Below are positions 39,954 to 48,909 of a stretch of 64,000 bases of DNA, one piece after another (positions within the stretch are counted from its first letter, which is position 1; each line of letters starts with the position of its first letter). Where the stretch lies: positions 1 to 64,000 of the forward strand of contig CADCCF010000003.1 in assembly GCA_902799835.1 (NCBI GenBank), read 5' to 3'. The DNA is from an uncultured Pseudomonadota bacterium. GTDB taxonomy: Bacteria; Pseudomonadota; Alphaproteobacteria; RF32; CAG-239. The translations under genes were made by a program, and so were the position numbers. The notes beneath the pieces are model-generated. The model ran no database searches and was not told the DNA's origin. It saw only the letters and a program-made list of their open reading frames with translations.

Positions 39954-40921
39954 TGACTACAATTAAAGATACCAAATTTTCTGATATATATATCACCGAA
40001 GAAGATATGAAAGCATACATTCCTGATGCCAGAACTCACAATGCTTTAATTGAATTCAATCCTGATGATTTTGATGCATTTTATTCAGCCATTAAAAAAG
40101 AGTATGATGGTAAAGATCCCAGTTATCCTGTAGTATATGAAGGTGTAAACTTTCGTGCTGAACGCTCTATAACCTCACAAGGAGTTTTATATTGTTTGCG
40201 TCGAATGCCGGAAGTTGTTCCCCCTATCAAGGCGTTGGGTTACCCGCAAGAACTGGTCAGCTACTTGCTTTCTTTGCGCCGTTCTTCCGGACTTATCTTG
40301 TGTGCCGGCTCTACCGGTTCAGGTAAAACAACATTTATATCCTCGTTGTTAAAAGAATACCTAATGGAAGAAGGTGGTTTTGCTTATACCATTGAAAACC
40401 CGGCAGAACAACCATTAAGTGGAATCTACCATGCCCGTAACGGCGGTCTTGGAATCTGCCGTCAAACCATGCCACAAAACAACGATTGGGGTGCTTCTCT
40501 AAAATCAGCTTTGCGTTCAGCTCCGCGTTATATCATGGTGGGCGAAATTCGCACTCCTGACGCCGCTGATGAACTTTTGCGTGCTTCGGTTTCAGGGCAT
40601 TTGGTCTTTTCGACCATTCACGCCAATAACGTTACTGATGCGCTAAACTCTTTAGTAAAATATGCCTCTGCTAGCGACATGAGTGAAGAACTTGCTTATG
40701 ATATGTTATCGCGAGGATTGCTGGGTGTCATTCACCAAACATTAATTGGTAAGGGCGTTAAAAAACCATCTGTACAATTCTTAATGGCCAACCCCAACAC
40801 TACTAAAGGCGATCAAGTTCGTGGTATTATCAAAACTGGAAACTTGAACTTGGCCACCACCATTGAGCAACAAATGATTCGTATGGCACGCAATCAAGAT
40901 TTATTCCCTGAAATTGATTAA
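39953..40921 (+). CDS. PilT/GspE/DotB-family secretion ATPase
   Basis: Hexameric traffic ATPase. 322 residues. Walker A GSTGSGKTT at about residues 119-127, Asp box YTIENPAEQPL, Walker B with MVGEIRTPDAADELL, and His box SGHLVFSTIHANN. The short N-terminal domain and overall length fit PilT and DotB (type IVB secretion) rather than GspE. No pilin, platform or Dot/Icm genes are adjacent, so the machine it powers is unknown. AGGAG precedes the start. Its stop shares four bases with the convergent ABC-F gene. Confidence 0.9.
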   Translation: MTTIKDTKFSDIYITEEDMKAYIPDARTHNALIEFNPDDFDAFYSAIKKEYDGKDPSYPVVYEGVNFRAERSITSQGVLYCLRRMPEVVPPIKALGYPQELVSYLLSLRRSSGLILCAGSTGSGKTTFISSLLKEYLMEEGGFAYTIENPAEQPLSGIYHARNGGLGICRQTMPQNNDWGASLKSALRSAPRYIMVGEIRTPDAADELLRASVSGHLVFSTIHANNVTDALNSLVKYASASDMSEELAYDMLSRGLLGVIHQTLIGKGVKKPSVQFLMANPNTTKGDQVRGIIKTGNLNLATTIEQQMIRMARNQDLFPEID

Positions 40922-42720
40922 GATAAGAACTGCTCTCTTAGCATTTCAATTTCCAGCCATTGCTCTTCTTTAGCACTTTTTTCTTGCTGCTTGAATGCCA
41001 AGTCTGACGATGCTGCATCAAATCTTTGCGGATTGTTTTGATACAAATCGGGATCGGACAATTCTTCAACCAAGTTGGCGATTTCTTTTTCCAACTCTTT
41101 AATTTCTTCGGGTAAGACCTTTAATAATCTTTCCTGATTGTAACTAAGCTTTTGTGTCTTTTTAAGCTTATTTTCAATCACCATGTCTTTAGATATGTTT
41201 TTAGTTTGAGCTTTTGGTGTTGAATCTTGTTCAATTTTAGCCAGCAAATCGCTATAACTTCCGGCATTTTCAAAAATTGAGCCATCGCCTTTCATATAAA
41301 TAACCGAGCTTACTACCCGATCCAAGAAATCGCGATCGTGACTGACAATCAAGATTGTTCCACCATAGTCATCCAACACTTCTTGCAACAAATCAAGCGT
41401 GTCCATATCCAAATCATTGGTTGGCTCGTCCAGTACCAAAAAGTTTGAAGGCATCGCCAGAGTCTTAGCCAGCATCAAACGATTCTTTTCACCACCCGAT
41501 AAGGCTGCTACCGGACAATTTGCTTGTGAAGGTTTAAACAAAAAGTCCTTTAGATAAGCTACCACATGCCGCCAATGTCCTTGCACCATAATATGATCGC
41601 CCTTATCGCACAAGGTCTGCCACAATGTTTTTTTGGGATCAAGCATAATGCGATTTTGATCAAAATAAGCCTCTTCCAAATTTTTACCGATACGTACAAA
41701 ACCGGAATCCGGCTCCAAGCGCTTGGTCAAAAGTTTTATCAAAGTTGTCTTACCGGCACCATTGGGACCGACGACGCCGATTTTATTGCCACGAATAATA
41801 CGTGTAGAAAAATCTTTAACAATTTCACGATTACCGAAACTCTTGCAGATATGCTTGGCTTCAATCACCAACTTGGAGCGAAAATCACCCTCGTCAATAT
41901 TCAAATTGATATTGCCGATTTGTTTAATTTGTTCTCTTCGTTCTTTTCTAAGCTCAATCAGCTTCCGTAAACGTCCCATATTACGTCTGCGACGAGCGGT
42001 AACCCCTTTGTGCAACCATTCGGTTTCTTCAGATATTTTTTTAGCTAACCGATTCTGTTCATTAATTTCTTGAGTAATAATTTCTTCCTGCCAAGCTTCA
42101 AATTCTCTAAAACCTCTTTTGGTTGTGTGAATATTACCTCGATCCAACCAAAACATTTGTTTTGAAACATGGCTTAAAAACATTCGATCATGCGATATAA
42201 CGATCAAAGCTCCTTTAAAATCATTTATGATTTCTTCCAAGGTTTCGATAGTTTTAATATCCAAATGATTGGTCGGCTCATCCAGTAATAAAATATCGGG
42301 CTCTATCACCAAAGCCTGAGCTAGAGCTGTCTTGCGACACTCTCCTCCAGAAGCTTGCTTGGGATTTATTGCTCCGTCAATTTTGAGCTTATCCAGCCAA
42401 ATATCTGCCATATAACCATTATCCTGATCAGATTTCGGCAATACCGAAACAATAGCCTCTTTCAAAGTGTTAAATCTACTTAAATCAGGCTCTTGCGGCA
42501 TATAAGCCACTTTTATTCCGGGCTGTATAAAAATTTCCCCCTCATCAGGCTCAATCACACCGGCAATGATTTTAAGCAAAGTTGATTTTCCCGAACCATT
42601 ACGTCCGATAAGGGATATCCTGTCTCCTTTATTGACATTGGCTTCAATACCGGAAAACAATCGCTTTTCACCAAAAGCAATAGAAATATTCTTAAATGCA
42701 AAAATCGGTGCTTCCGCCAT
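40918..42720 (-). CDS. ABC-F ATPase, Uup-like
   Basis: Soluble twin-ATPase of the ABC-F family that acts on the ribosome or in DNA stability. 600 residues: two nucleotide-binding domains with Walker A (GRNGSGKST; GPNGAGKTT), signatures ASGGECRK and LSGGEKNRL, and Walker B LLLDEPTNHLD and LVLDEPTNDLD. The linker contains ARRRRNMGRL and a Uup-type C-terminal coiled coil (KLKKTQKLSYNQERLL...) is present. Single gene. Confidence 0.93.
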   Translation of the reverse strand: MAEAPIFAFKNISIAFGEKRLFSGIEANVNKGDRISLIGRNGSGKSTLLKIIAGVIEPDEGEIFIQPGIKVAYMPQEPDLSRFNTLKEAIVSVLPKSDQDNGYMADIWLDKLKIDGAINPKQASGGECRKTALAQALVIEPDILLLDEPTNHLDIKTIETLEEIINDFKGALIVISHDRMFLSHVSKQMFWLDRGNIHTTKRGFREFEAWQEEIITQEINEQNRLAKKISEETEWLHKGVTARRRRNMGRLRKLIELRKERREQIKQIGNINLNIDEGDFRSKLVIEAKHICKSFGNREIVKDFSTRIIRGNKIGVVGPNGAGKTTLIKLLTKRLEPDSGFVRIGKNLEEAYFDQNRIMLDPKKTLWQTLCDKGDHIMVQGHWRHVVAYLKDFLFKPSQANCPVAALSGGEKNRLMLAKTLAMPSNFLVLDEPTNDLDMDTLDLLQEVLDDYGGTILIVSHDRDFLDRVVSSVIYMKGDGSIFENAGSYSDLLAKIEQDSTPKAQTKNISKDMVIENKLKKTQKLSYNQERLLKVLPEEIKELEKEIANLVEELSDPDLYQNNPQRFDAASSDLAFKQQEKSAKEEQWLEIEMLREQFLS

Positions 42721-42867
42721 TGTTATACTCTTAATTCCCGTATTTTAATTTACTTGGTGCTTATAATATGTTTATGCACAATATGCAAATAATATTTGCT
42801 AAAATCTTATAAAAAAGTTAGATTTAATTAACAATTTACTAATTTTTTTGATAACAGGAGTTTATTC

Positions 42868-43269
42868 ATGCCCTTAAAAATTGAACTTAAACCACATGAA
42901 AGCATTATTGTCGGTAATGCTTTGATTACCAATGAAAATGCCCGCACACGTTTTTACATTGATGGAGAAGTTCCGATTTTGCGCGAAAAATTTATTCTGC
43001 GCGAAAAAGAAGCTACTACTCCGGCTAAACGTGTTTATTTCATTGTTCAACAAATGTATTTGACCGGTGGTAATAAAGATTTACAACAACTGTTTTTGGA
43101 ATATATGCGCGATCTGCAAACTGCGTCTCCCAGCCTGCGTCCTTTTGTCACACCGGTTGGTGAAGCTGTTATCGTTGGCGATTTTTATGGAGCCATCAAA
43201 CATGCTGCCAAACTGGTAGAACAGGAAGAGATTTATTTCGGTGACGCTTTAGCCGGTAGTGATAAGTAA
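42868..43269 (+). CDS. flbT: Flagellin synthesis regulator FlbT
   Basis: Alphaproteobacterial post-transcriptional regulator; in Caulobacter it acts on the 5' untranslated region of flagellin mRNA. 133 residues with family pattern LKPHESIIVGNALITN and PAKRVYFIVQQMYLTGG. It sits 94 bases upstream of flagellin. Its usual partner flaF is not adjacent. AGGAG precedes the start. Confidence 0.93.
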   Translation: MPLKIELKPHESIIVGNALITNENARTRFYIDGEVPILREKFILREKEATTPAKRVYFIVQQMYLTGGNKDLQQLFLEYMRDLQTASPSLRPFVTPVGEAVIVGDFYGAIKHAAKLVEQEEIYFGDALAGSDK

Positions 43270-43307
43270 TTATTTTGATAATCATAAATATTATAATATT
43301 AACCATA

Positions 43308-43327
43308 GTTTCCAGAGTAACGGAAAC
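43308..43327 (+). promoter_or_regulatory. Hairpin in the flagellin 5' leader
   Basis: GTTTCC (43308-43313) pairs with GGAAAC (43322-43327) about 25 bases before the AAGGAG of flagellin. Given flbT next door, this is a candidate target for FlbT-dependent control; that link is inference. Confidence 0.5.
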
Positions 43328-43363
43328 AACTTTATAAAGTAAAAAAACTAAGGAGAAATACAA

Positions 43364-44518
43364 ATGCCTCAATCTGTTACATTGACTGCGAGTATGCGTT
43401 CAAATCTTGCTTCATTAAAAAGCATTCAGAGTCAGATGGATACCACCCAAAATCGCTTGTCAACAGGTAAAAAAGTTAACTCAGCCATTGACAATGCTTC
43501 TTCATATTATCAATCACGAGCTTTGACCAACCGTGCTGCTGACTTGGATTCATTACTGGACAGCATGGGACAAGGCATTCAAACTATTCAAGCTGCTAAC
43601 GAAGGTATCGAAGCAGTTACTTCGTTTATTGAACAAGCCAAATCAGTTGCTAACTCTGCTTATGCTTTGGATGCAACAGCTACTGATTATGCAACACAGT
43701 TGGCTAGCTACCAGACTCAATATAATGATATTTTGTCTGAGATTTACACTTTGGCCAAAGATTCTAGCTATCAAGGTATTAACTTACTAAAAGGTAGTGA
43801 TTTAACCGTTATGTTCAACGAAACTCGTACACACTCATTAACCATTAACGGTGATGATGTAACCAGTGAATTGAATTCAACCGGTTCTGCTGGTTTCTCT
43901 TGGGACACCAATAACAAAGGCAATATTTCATGGACCGGTGCAACAAATACTTGGACAACAGCAACTGTAGCTGAAGGCGCTACTCACGTTGATGTATCAG
44001 CTGGTAAATTAGCTGATAACGCAGCTGCTACCGGCTATGCTTCAACTGCAACAGCTTTGAGTGGTGATAAATACAGATGGGATACTGACCACTGGGTAGT
44101 TGATAATACTGCTGCTGGTACCCACCAACTAGTCAGCGCCCAAAAGATTGATGCTGCAACCGGTGCTATGACAACGGCTGATGTTTATGTTGCTTTAGCT
44201 ACAGATATGACCCACAATGTAAAAGCCGATACAGCATCTGCTCGCGTTAATGACTCATTGAATGCTATATCAAAAGGTATTGACTACCTGCGTGATTATT
44301 CATCTGAGTTAGGTAACAACTTCGCAATCATTGAAACTCGTCAAAACTTTACTGACTCTTTGATTGACGTATTAGAGACCGGTTCGGATAACTTGGTATT
44401 GGCCGATATGAACGAAGAATCAGCCAACTACCTCGCTTTGCAGACCAGACAGCAATTGGCTATTAATTCGCTGTCTTTGGCTTCACAATCCGCTCAGTCG
44501 GTTTTGAAGTTGTTCTAA
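43364..44518 (+). CDS. Flagellin
   Basis: Filament subunit. 384 residues with conserved ends: N-terminal MRSNLASLKSIQSQMDTTQNRLSTGKKVNSAIDNASSYYQ (in part) and C-terminal NFTDSLIDVLETGSDNLVLADMNEESANYLALQTRQQLAI...SVLKLF, which pack as D0/D1. The middle is Thr/Ala-rich and variable (residues about 160-310), as expected for the exposed region. AAGGAG precedes the ATG; strong terminator after. Confidence 0.97.
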   Translation: MPQSVTLTASMRSNLASLKSIQSQMDTTQNRLSTGKKVNSAIDNASSYYQSRALTNRAADLDSLLDSMGQGIQTIQAANEGIEAVTSFIEQAKSVANSAYALDATATDYATQLASYQTQYNDILSEIYTLAKDSSYQGINLLKGSDLTVMFNETRTHSLTINGDDVTSELNSTGSAGFSWDTNNKGNISWTGATNTWTTATVAEGATHVDVSAGKLADNAAATGYASTATALSGDKYRWDTDHWVVDNTAAGTHQLVSAQKIDAATGAMTTADVYVALATDMTHNVKADTASARVNDSLNAISKGIDYLRDYSSELGNNFAIIETRQNFTDSLIDVLETGSDNLVLADMNEESANYLALQTRQQLAINSLSLASQSAQSVLKLF

Positions 44519-44532
44519 TCTTAAATGAGTAT

Positions 44533-44567
44533 AAAAGATGCCTTATGCAAATAAGGCATCTTTTTTT
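44533..44567 (+). terminator. Flagellin terminator
   Basis: A 14-bp perfect stem (44533-44546 with 44551-44564) with GCAA loop, then a T run. Confidence 0.93.
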
Positions 44568-44589
44568 GTTTAGTTATTAATTTTTAACT

Positions 44590-44675
44590 GTCATCCTTGG
44601 GGACGCGTCAGCGTAACCCGAGGATCCAAGCAAATTAGATTCAGAATAGATTCTCGGGTCAAGCCCGAGAATGAC
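44590..44675. repeat. Dispersed palindromic repeat (GTCAT...ATGAC type)
   Basis: The 86-bp unit is bounded by GTCAT and ATGAC and contains ATTCTCGGG-tcaag-CCCGAGAAT (44650-44672) plus a weaker CTTGGG/ACCCGAGG half. This form of intergenic repeat is common in alphaproteobacterial genomes. It is unrelated to elements E1-E5. Confidence 0.65.
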
Positions 44676-44686
44676 TTTTTATATAA

Positions 44687-44773
44687 GGTTTAGGATTGCG
44701 AGCCTAATCCTCTCTTTTCGGACATTATGAGGGCGAGGAAAAAGATTAATACTTTAGGGTTTGGGATTGCGAG
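44687..44773. repeat. Short imperfect direct repeat
   Basis: GGTTTAGGATTGCGAG (44687-44702) recurs with one change at 44758-44773. TAGGATT also pairs with the nearby AATCCT, forming a small hairpin. With the element before it, these fill the gap between flagellin and the next gene; no coding sequence is seen there. Confidence 0.6.
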
Positions 44774-44802
44774 ACAAACAAAAAAGATTTGTAAGTCAAA
44801 AT

Positions 44803-45654
44803 TTATTTTTTCAGTAAAAATGCCGGAAGTTCTTTCAATCCTGAAGCACCGGATGCTTTTTTGTGTCCACCACCACCAAATTCTGCTGCAATTTTTGACA
44901 CATCAACATCATCACGCGCTGTATAAAACGATAAATTCCATGTGTTTTTTCCACTCATAAAAAAGTTGCACATAAAGGCATAACTTTTGATATTGCGAAT
45001 ACTGTCATAAAATTCGGAATATCCCTGCGGCATATTAGCACAAATACATTTTTTTCCTTTATAACTACTCTCAAATGACATTGCTTTACACAAACGATGA
45101 TTGCGGTTACGCACCCATGACAAAATAGCATTTCCTTTTAACACCATCTCATCAATATCAATCTTACCATCAAACAAATTTTTCCAATTGTCATCTTGCG
45201 GCTTATTTACACCCAAAGATTGAAAAGCATATTCAAACGGACGAACTTTTCTATCATGCAGATCATACAAATCATTCAAAGCTAACAGTTTTACCCCTTC
45301 CGGAATTGGTTCATCAGGAAAGAAATATTGCCAAGTCAACTCTATTGCCGCCGTTCCGTTTTTGCGCAGTCCTTTAATCTCCGGTTTTCCTGCTCGAACA
45401 GCTGCTTCATATTCTTCAATCACCGAGGCATGATGATCAATCCAAGTAAAATCTTTTTGCGCACTCAATTCAAACATAATATCCAACGGCAACGCAATAT
45501 CACAGACCACAATTTTATCATGCTGATTCAACTGCTCCCAAGGAACATCCATATCATGATTGAATCCTAAAAATTCAACATCACCGAACTTGCGGCCGAC
45601 TATTGCTGCCGAACCTTTGCCATCATGATCAGCTATATGATATATACAAAGCAT
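44803..45654 (-). CDS. DHH-family phosphoesterase
   Basis: 283 residues with DHH-family motifs: ADHDGKGSAAI near the N-terminus, VVCDIALP, WIDHHAS (the DHH signature), LALNDLYD, and a C-terminal DHHA1-type GGGGHKKASG. Members cleave oligonucleotides or cyclic dinucleotides; the substrate here is not determined. Last gene of the long minus-strand operon, two bases after the MBL gene. Confidence 0.88.
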   Translation of the reverse strand: MLCIYHIADHDGKGSAAIVGRKFGDVEFLGFNHDMDVPWEQLNQHDKIVVCDIALPLDIMFELSAQKDFTWIDHHASVIEEYEAAVRAGKPEIKGLRKNGTAAIELTWQYFFPDEPIPEGVKLLALNDLYDLHDRKVRPFEYAFQSLGVNKPQDDNWKNLFDGKIDIDEMVLKGNAILSWVRNRNHRLCKAMSFESSYKGKKCICANMPQGYSEFYDSIRNIKSYAFMCNFFMSGKNTWNLSFYTARDDVDVSKIAAEFGGGGHKKASGASGLKELPAFLLKK

Positions 45655-45655
45655 T

Positions 45656-46456
45656 TTACCATTCCACCTTCAAATTATCATAAGCCGGCTGTGTGTTCTG
45701 CGGTGTATGTTCATTTACATAGTCATAATCACACTCACTGGCCATATGATTAAGTACCACCCTTTCCGATTTGAACTTATCAATATAATAAAGCACATCT
45801 TCCAGCCCCAAATGATAACGATGTTTATCAATAATTGTCAACGGAAAAACCATCAGCTTTGGTTTTATATCAGCAATTCTTTTCTCCGCTGAAGATGCCA
45901 ACATCTTAAAATCGCCTAAATGAACAATTTCATCATTGATAATATAGCCACAGGACGGAACATTATGCCCCAACAACTTTAACGGCATAATTTTAATATC
46001 ATCAATATAAAATTCATGATTAGGCTTGATTATATTGATAATTATACCACCTTTAGCTTCATAGCCATCTTTCATATATTCCTTTTTGTTGCGTTTATCC
46101 ATAACCATATATGCATAACGTTTTTTCAATGTTTTCATCACATAACTGGGCGCATAAACATTCAAGGGCTTTCTGTTAATGCGATTTATCTCTCGTAATT
46201 CATCAATTCCGCCAATGTGATCAAAATGGGCATGCGTAATCAAAATAGCATCCAAGTATTTAATATCGTTTTGCAAAAATTGCGCCCGCAAATCCGGTGA
46301 AGCATCAACCAAAATTCTCTTTCCGCAAATTTCATAAATCGTCGATGTGCGAGTGCGAACATTTTTCAGATTATTAGGATTACAACATCCAAAACCGCAA
46401 CTCAATGATGGAACTCCGGGAGATGCCCCTGCTCCCAAAAATAAAGCCTTCGTCAT
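45656..46456 (-). CDS. Metallo-beta-lactamase-fold hydrolase (PhnP-like)
   Basis: 266 residues with the metal motif ITHAHFDHIGGIDELR, upstream Asp in ILVDASPDLR, and downstream LLGHNVPSCGY and LGDFKM ligands. The N-terminal LGAGASPGVPSLSCGFGCC resembles the PhnP/RNase Z-like branch. It overlaps tatD by 4 bases (ATGA), as in the conserved alphaproteobacterial holB-metG-tatD-MBL string. Substrate unknown. Confidence 0.88.
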   Translation of the reverse strand: MTKALFLGAGASPGVPSLSCGFGCCNPNNLKNVRTRTSTIYEICGKRILVDASPDLRAQFLQNDIKYLDAILITHAHFDHIGGIDELREINRINRKPLNVYAPSYVMKTLKKRYAYMVMDKRNKKEYMKDGYEAKGGIIINIIKPNHEFYIDDIKIMPLKLLGHNVPSCGYIINDEIVHLGDFKMLASSAEKRIADIKPKLMVFPLTIIDKHRYHLGLEDVLYYIDKFKSERVVLNHMASECDYDYVNEHTPQNTQPAYDNLKVEW

Positions 46457-47211
46457 AACCTAAACAACCTCTTAAAATTATCTGTCGTTGCTTTAGCAAT
46501 CTCTTCAAAACTTAACTGCTTTATCTCTGCTAACTTTCGCGCCGTATAAACCACATTAGCTGATTCATTAATTTTGCCACGATTTGGCTCCGGCGATAGA
46601 TATGGCGCATCAGTCTCCACCAACAATCTGTCCATTGGCACAGCAACAAAATTGGCTCTAACCTCATCCGATTTCTTAAAAGTAATAATTCCCGATGCCG
46701 AAATATAAAATCCCATTGCCAAAGCTACATCACGCAATTTTGCCGATGAAGAATAGCAGTGAATTATTCCCTTAAATTCTTTTTTATCAAAAGCTCTTGT
46801 CAACATCTCAATCATATCATCATCGGAATCACGATTATGAACTACCAAAGGCAAACCGGAGTTTTGTGCAGCTGCAATATGTTCAGCAAACAAAGCTTTT
46901 TGAGCATCTTTGGTTTGGATATCATAGTAATAATCCAATCCCGCCTCACCAATAGCAATAACCTTATCATTTTCAGCGGCATGTAAAATATCAATTGCTC
47001 GCAAATCAGCAAACTCTTTTACCTCTTCCGGATGCGCACCAACCGATGTATAAATATGTTCATAGCGACGAGTTATATCCAGATGATCCGGCAAATGACT
47101 GATATTTGCTCCCACATCTAATATATATTCTACTCCGGCTTCTTTTGCTCTGGCAATCAATCCGTCTAGCTCATCATTATTTTCAAGGTGACAATGACTA
47201 TCCGCTAACAT
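46453..47211 (-). CDS. tatD: TatD-family DNase (second copy)
   Basis: 252 residues, canonical TatD: DSHCHLEN, VGAHPEEV, IGEAGLDYYYD, VVHNRDSDDD, IIHCYSSS, and LLVETDAPYLSPEPNRG. A metal-dependent 3'-5' nuclease implicated in DNA repair. It starts two bases after the holB stop; metG, which usually separates them, is missing. Confidence 0.94.
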   Translation of the reverse strand: MLADSHCHLENNDELDGLIARAKEAGVEYILDVGANISHLPDHLDITRRYEHIYTSVGAHPEEVKEFADLRAIDILHAAENDKVIAIGEAGLDYYYDIQTKDAQKALFAEHIAAAQNSGLPLVVHNRDSDDDMIEMLTRAFDKKEFKGIIHCYSSSAKLRDVALAMGFYISASGIITFKKSDEVRANFVAVPMDRLLVETDAPYLSPEPNRGKINESANVVYTARKLAEIKQLSFEEIAKATTDNFKRLFRL

Positions 47212-47213
47212 CC

Positions 47214-48260
47214 TTACTTCTGCTCCATTCTTGCCAATGATACCATGATATTGGTCACAACCTGTTTCTTATCTAAATTAAGGCTCTCGGTTTCTCTAAA
47301 TGCTTGAACAGCTTTACCGAATAAATCGGTATATTGCTCAACATTTTTGCTTTTTTTAACCTGCTCAGTTAAAAATTTAACCACCATTTCCTTAAACAAA
47401 TCATAGTTATCATCTTTGGCGGCCATATCACAAAATTTCAACATATCACCGGTACGAAAATTATTCCCCTGACCGATCAAAGCACCCATCTTTTCATAAA
47501 AATCAACCGCGCCACCATCAGCATAAATCATAGCTTTGCCAATACTACCCTCAGACATTGCGCTTATTTTCTTTATCTCGGCTTCGGATAATTCTGCACG
47601 ATATCGCCTCAACAAACTTGCTACTTGATTATCTTTCAGCGGTTTTAACTCCAATTTGGCACAACGCGAACGAATAGTCGGCAACAAGCGCGCCGGATTG
47701 TGTGAAATCAACAACATCAATGTTTTGTGCGGAGGTTCCTCCAAAATTTTCAACAAAGCATTAGCCGATGCTCTATTCATCTCATCAGCGCTATCAACCA
47801 AAACTATACGCCAGTTACCATCAGCCGAACTTTTTGCTAGAAAGTCATTCACTTCGCGTACATCATCAATCACAATTTCCGTTGACTTTTTCAAGTTGTC
47901 CAACTCATCTTCCGTCATATAGTTGCCGCTTTGGACTGCTTTATATATTTTTTGGCGATCGGTTTTAATATATCCTCTTTCCACCACCTTAAAATCAGGA
48001 TGCGAACCGGAACTTATTTGGCGAAACGTCTTATCATCCGACGCCACTTCCAATGATTTATAATTACTTGATTTGCTTTCATCCGCTTGCAACAAAAAAC
48101 GCGCAACTCTATAAGCAAAAGTTGCTTTACCAATTCCCTTTGGACCTGATATCAACAAAGACTGATGCAATTTATGCTCACGCCAAGCATTCAAGATAAA
48201 CTTTTCCTGCTCTTCATGACCAAGCAAATAAGTATTATCCTTGGGCGCGATATTCTCCAT
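47214..48260 (-). CDS. holB: DNA polymerase III subunit delta' (HolB)
   Basis: Clamp-loader subunit. 348 residues; N-terminal AAA-type Walker A SGPKGIGKATFAYRVAR, an NALLKILEEPP sensor-like motif and a RSRC-type SRC motif (TIRSRCAKLELKPL). The zinc-binding Cys cluster of the E. coli protein is not seen. It is 3 bases after tmk. Confidence 0.9.
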   Translation of the reverse strand: MENIAPKDNTYLLGHEEQEKFILNAWREHKLHQSLLISGPKGIGKATFAYRVARFLLQADESKSSNYKSLEVASDDKTFRQISSGSHPDFKVVERGYIKTDRQKIYKAVQSGNYMTEDELDNLKKSTEIVIDDVREVNDFLAKSSADGNWRIVLVDSADEMNRASANALLKILEEPPHKTLMLLISHNPARLLPTIRSRCAKLELKPLKDNQVASLLRRYRAELSEAEIKKISAMSEGSIGKAMIYADGGAVDFYEKMGALIGQGNNFRTGDMLKFCDMAAKDDNYDLFKEMVVKFLTEQVKKSKNVEQYTDLFGKAVQAFRETESLNLDKKQVVTNIMVSLARMEQK

Positions 48261-48263
48261 TTT

Positions 48264-48908
48264 TTACAGTCCTAATCTCTGCGCAACTGTTGCCACAATA
48301 TCCTTATGCAAACCTTCAATCGTTTTGTTGGCATCTAAAACTACGCAACGCTCTGGTTCTTGTTTGGCAATTTCCAAGAAACCTCTTCGCAAATTATTAT
48401 GAAACTCCAGCTCTCTTACCTCAAACCGCAGTTCCTTTTCTACCATACCGTCAGCTTTGGCAAACGACCTTTGCAAACCAACTTTGGGATCAATGTCCAA
48501 CACTATTGTCAAATCAGGCTTAAAATTCCCCACCGCAATCTTATACAATTCATCAATAACTTCTCGCTTAACACGCTGACCATAGCCATAGCACTGATAA
48601 GCTACTGTTGAATCAGCAAAGCGATCACTTATAACTACTTTACCGTCTCGCATTGCCGGCCAAATCTTTTGTTCCAAATGAATATGTCTGTCCGCAAAAT
48701 AAAGCAACGCTTCTGCCGTAGCATCCATTTTATCTTTGTCACCGCACACCAACAAACGTCTGATTTCCAATCCGACTTCTGTCCCTCCCGGCTCTTTGGT
48801 AGTTATAACATCACAACCTTTATTTTGCAGATATTCTGCTAACAATTTTACTTGCGTTGACTTACCGGTTCCTTCACCACCTTCAATTGTGATAAATTTT
48901 CCCAACAT
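48264..48908 (-). CDS. tmk: Thymidylate kinase
   Basis: Phosphorylates dTMP to dTDP. 214 residues. P-loop FITIEGGEGTGKSTQ near the N-terminus, TKEPGGTEVG, the DRFADSTVAYQ motif and a lid region RSFAKADGMVEKE. One base after dacA, before holB, as in many Alphaproteobacteria. Confidence 0.96.
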   Translation of the reverse strand: MLGKFITIEGGEGTGKSTQVKLLAEYLQNKGCDVITTKEPGGTEVGLEIRRLLVCGDKDKMDATAEALLYFADRHIHLEQKIWPAMRDGKVVISDRFADSTVAYQCYGYGQRVKREVIDELYKIAVGNFKPDLTIVLDIDPKVGLQRSFAKADGMVEKELRFEVRELEFHNNLRRGFLEIAKQEPERCVVLDANKTIEGLHKDIVATVAQRLGL

Positions 48909-48909
48909 T

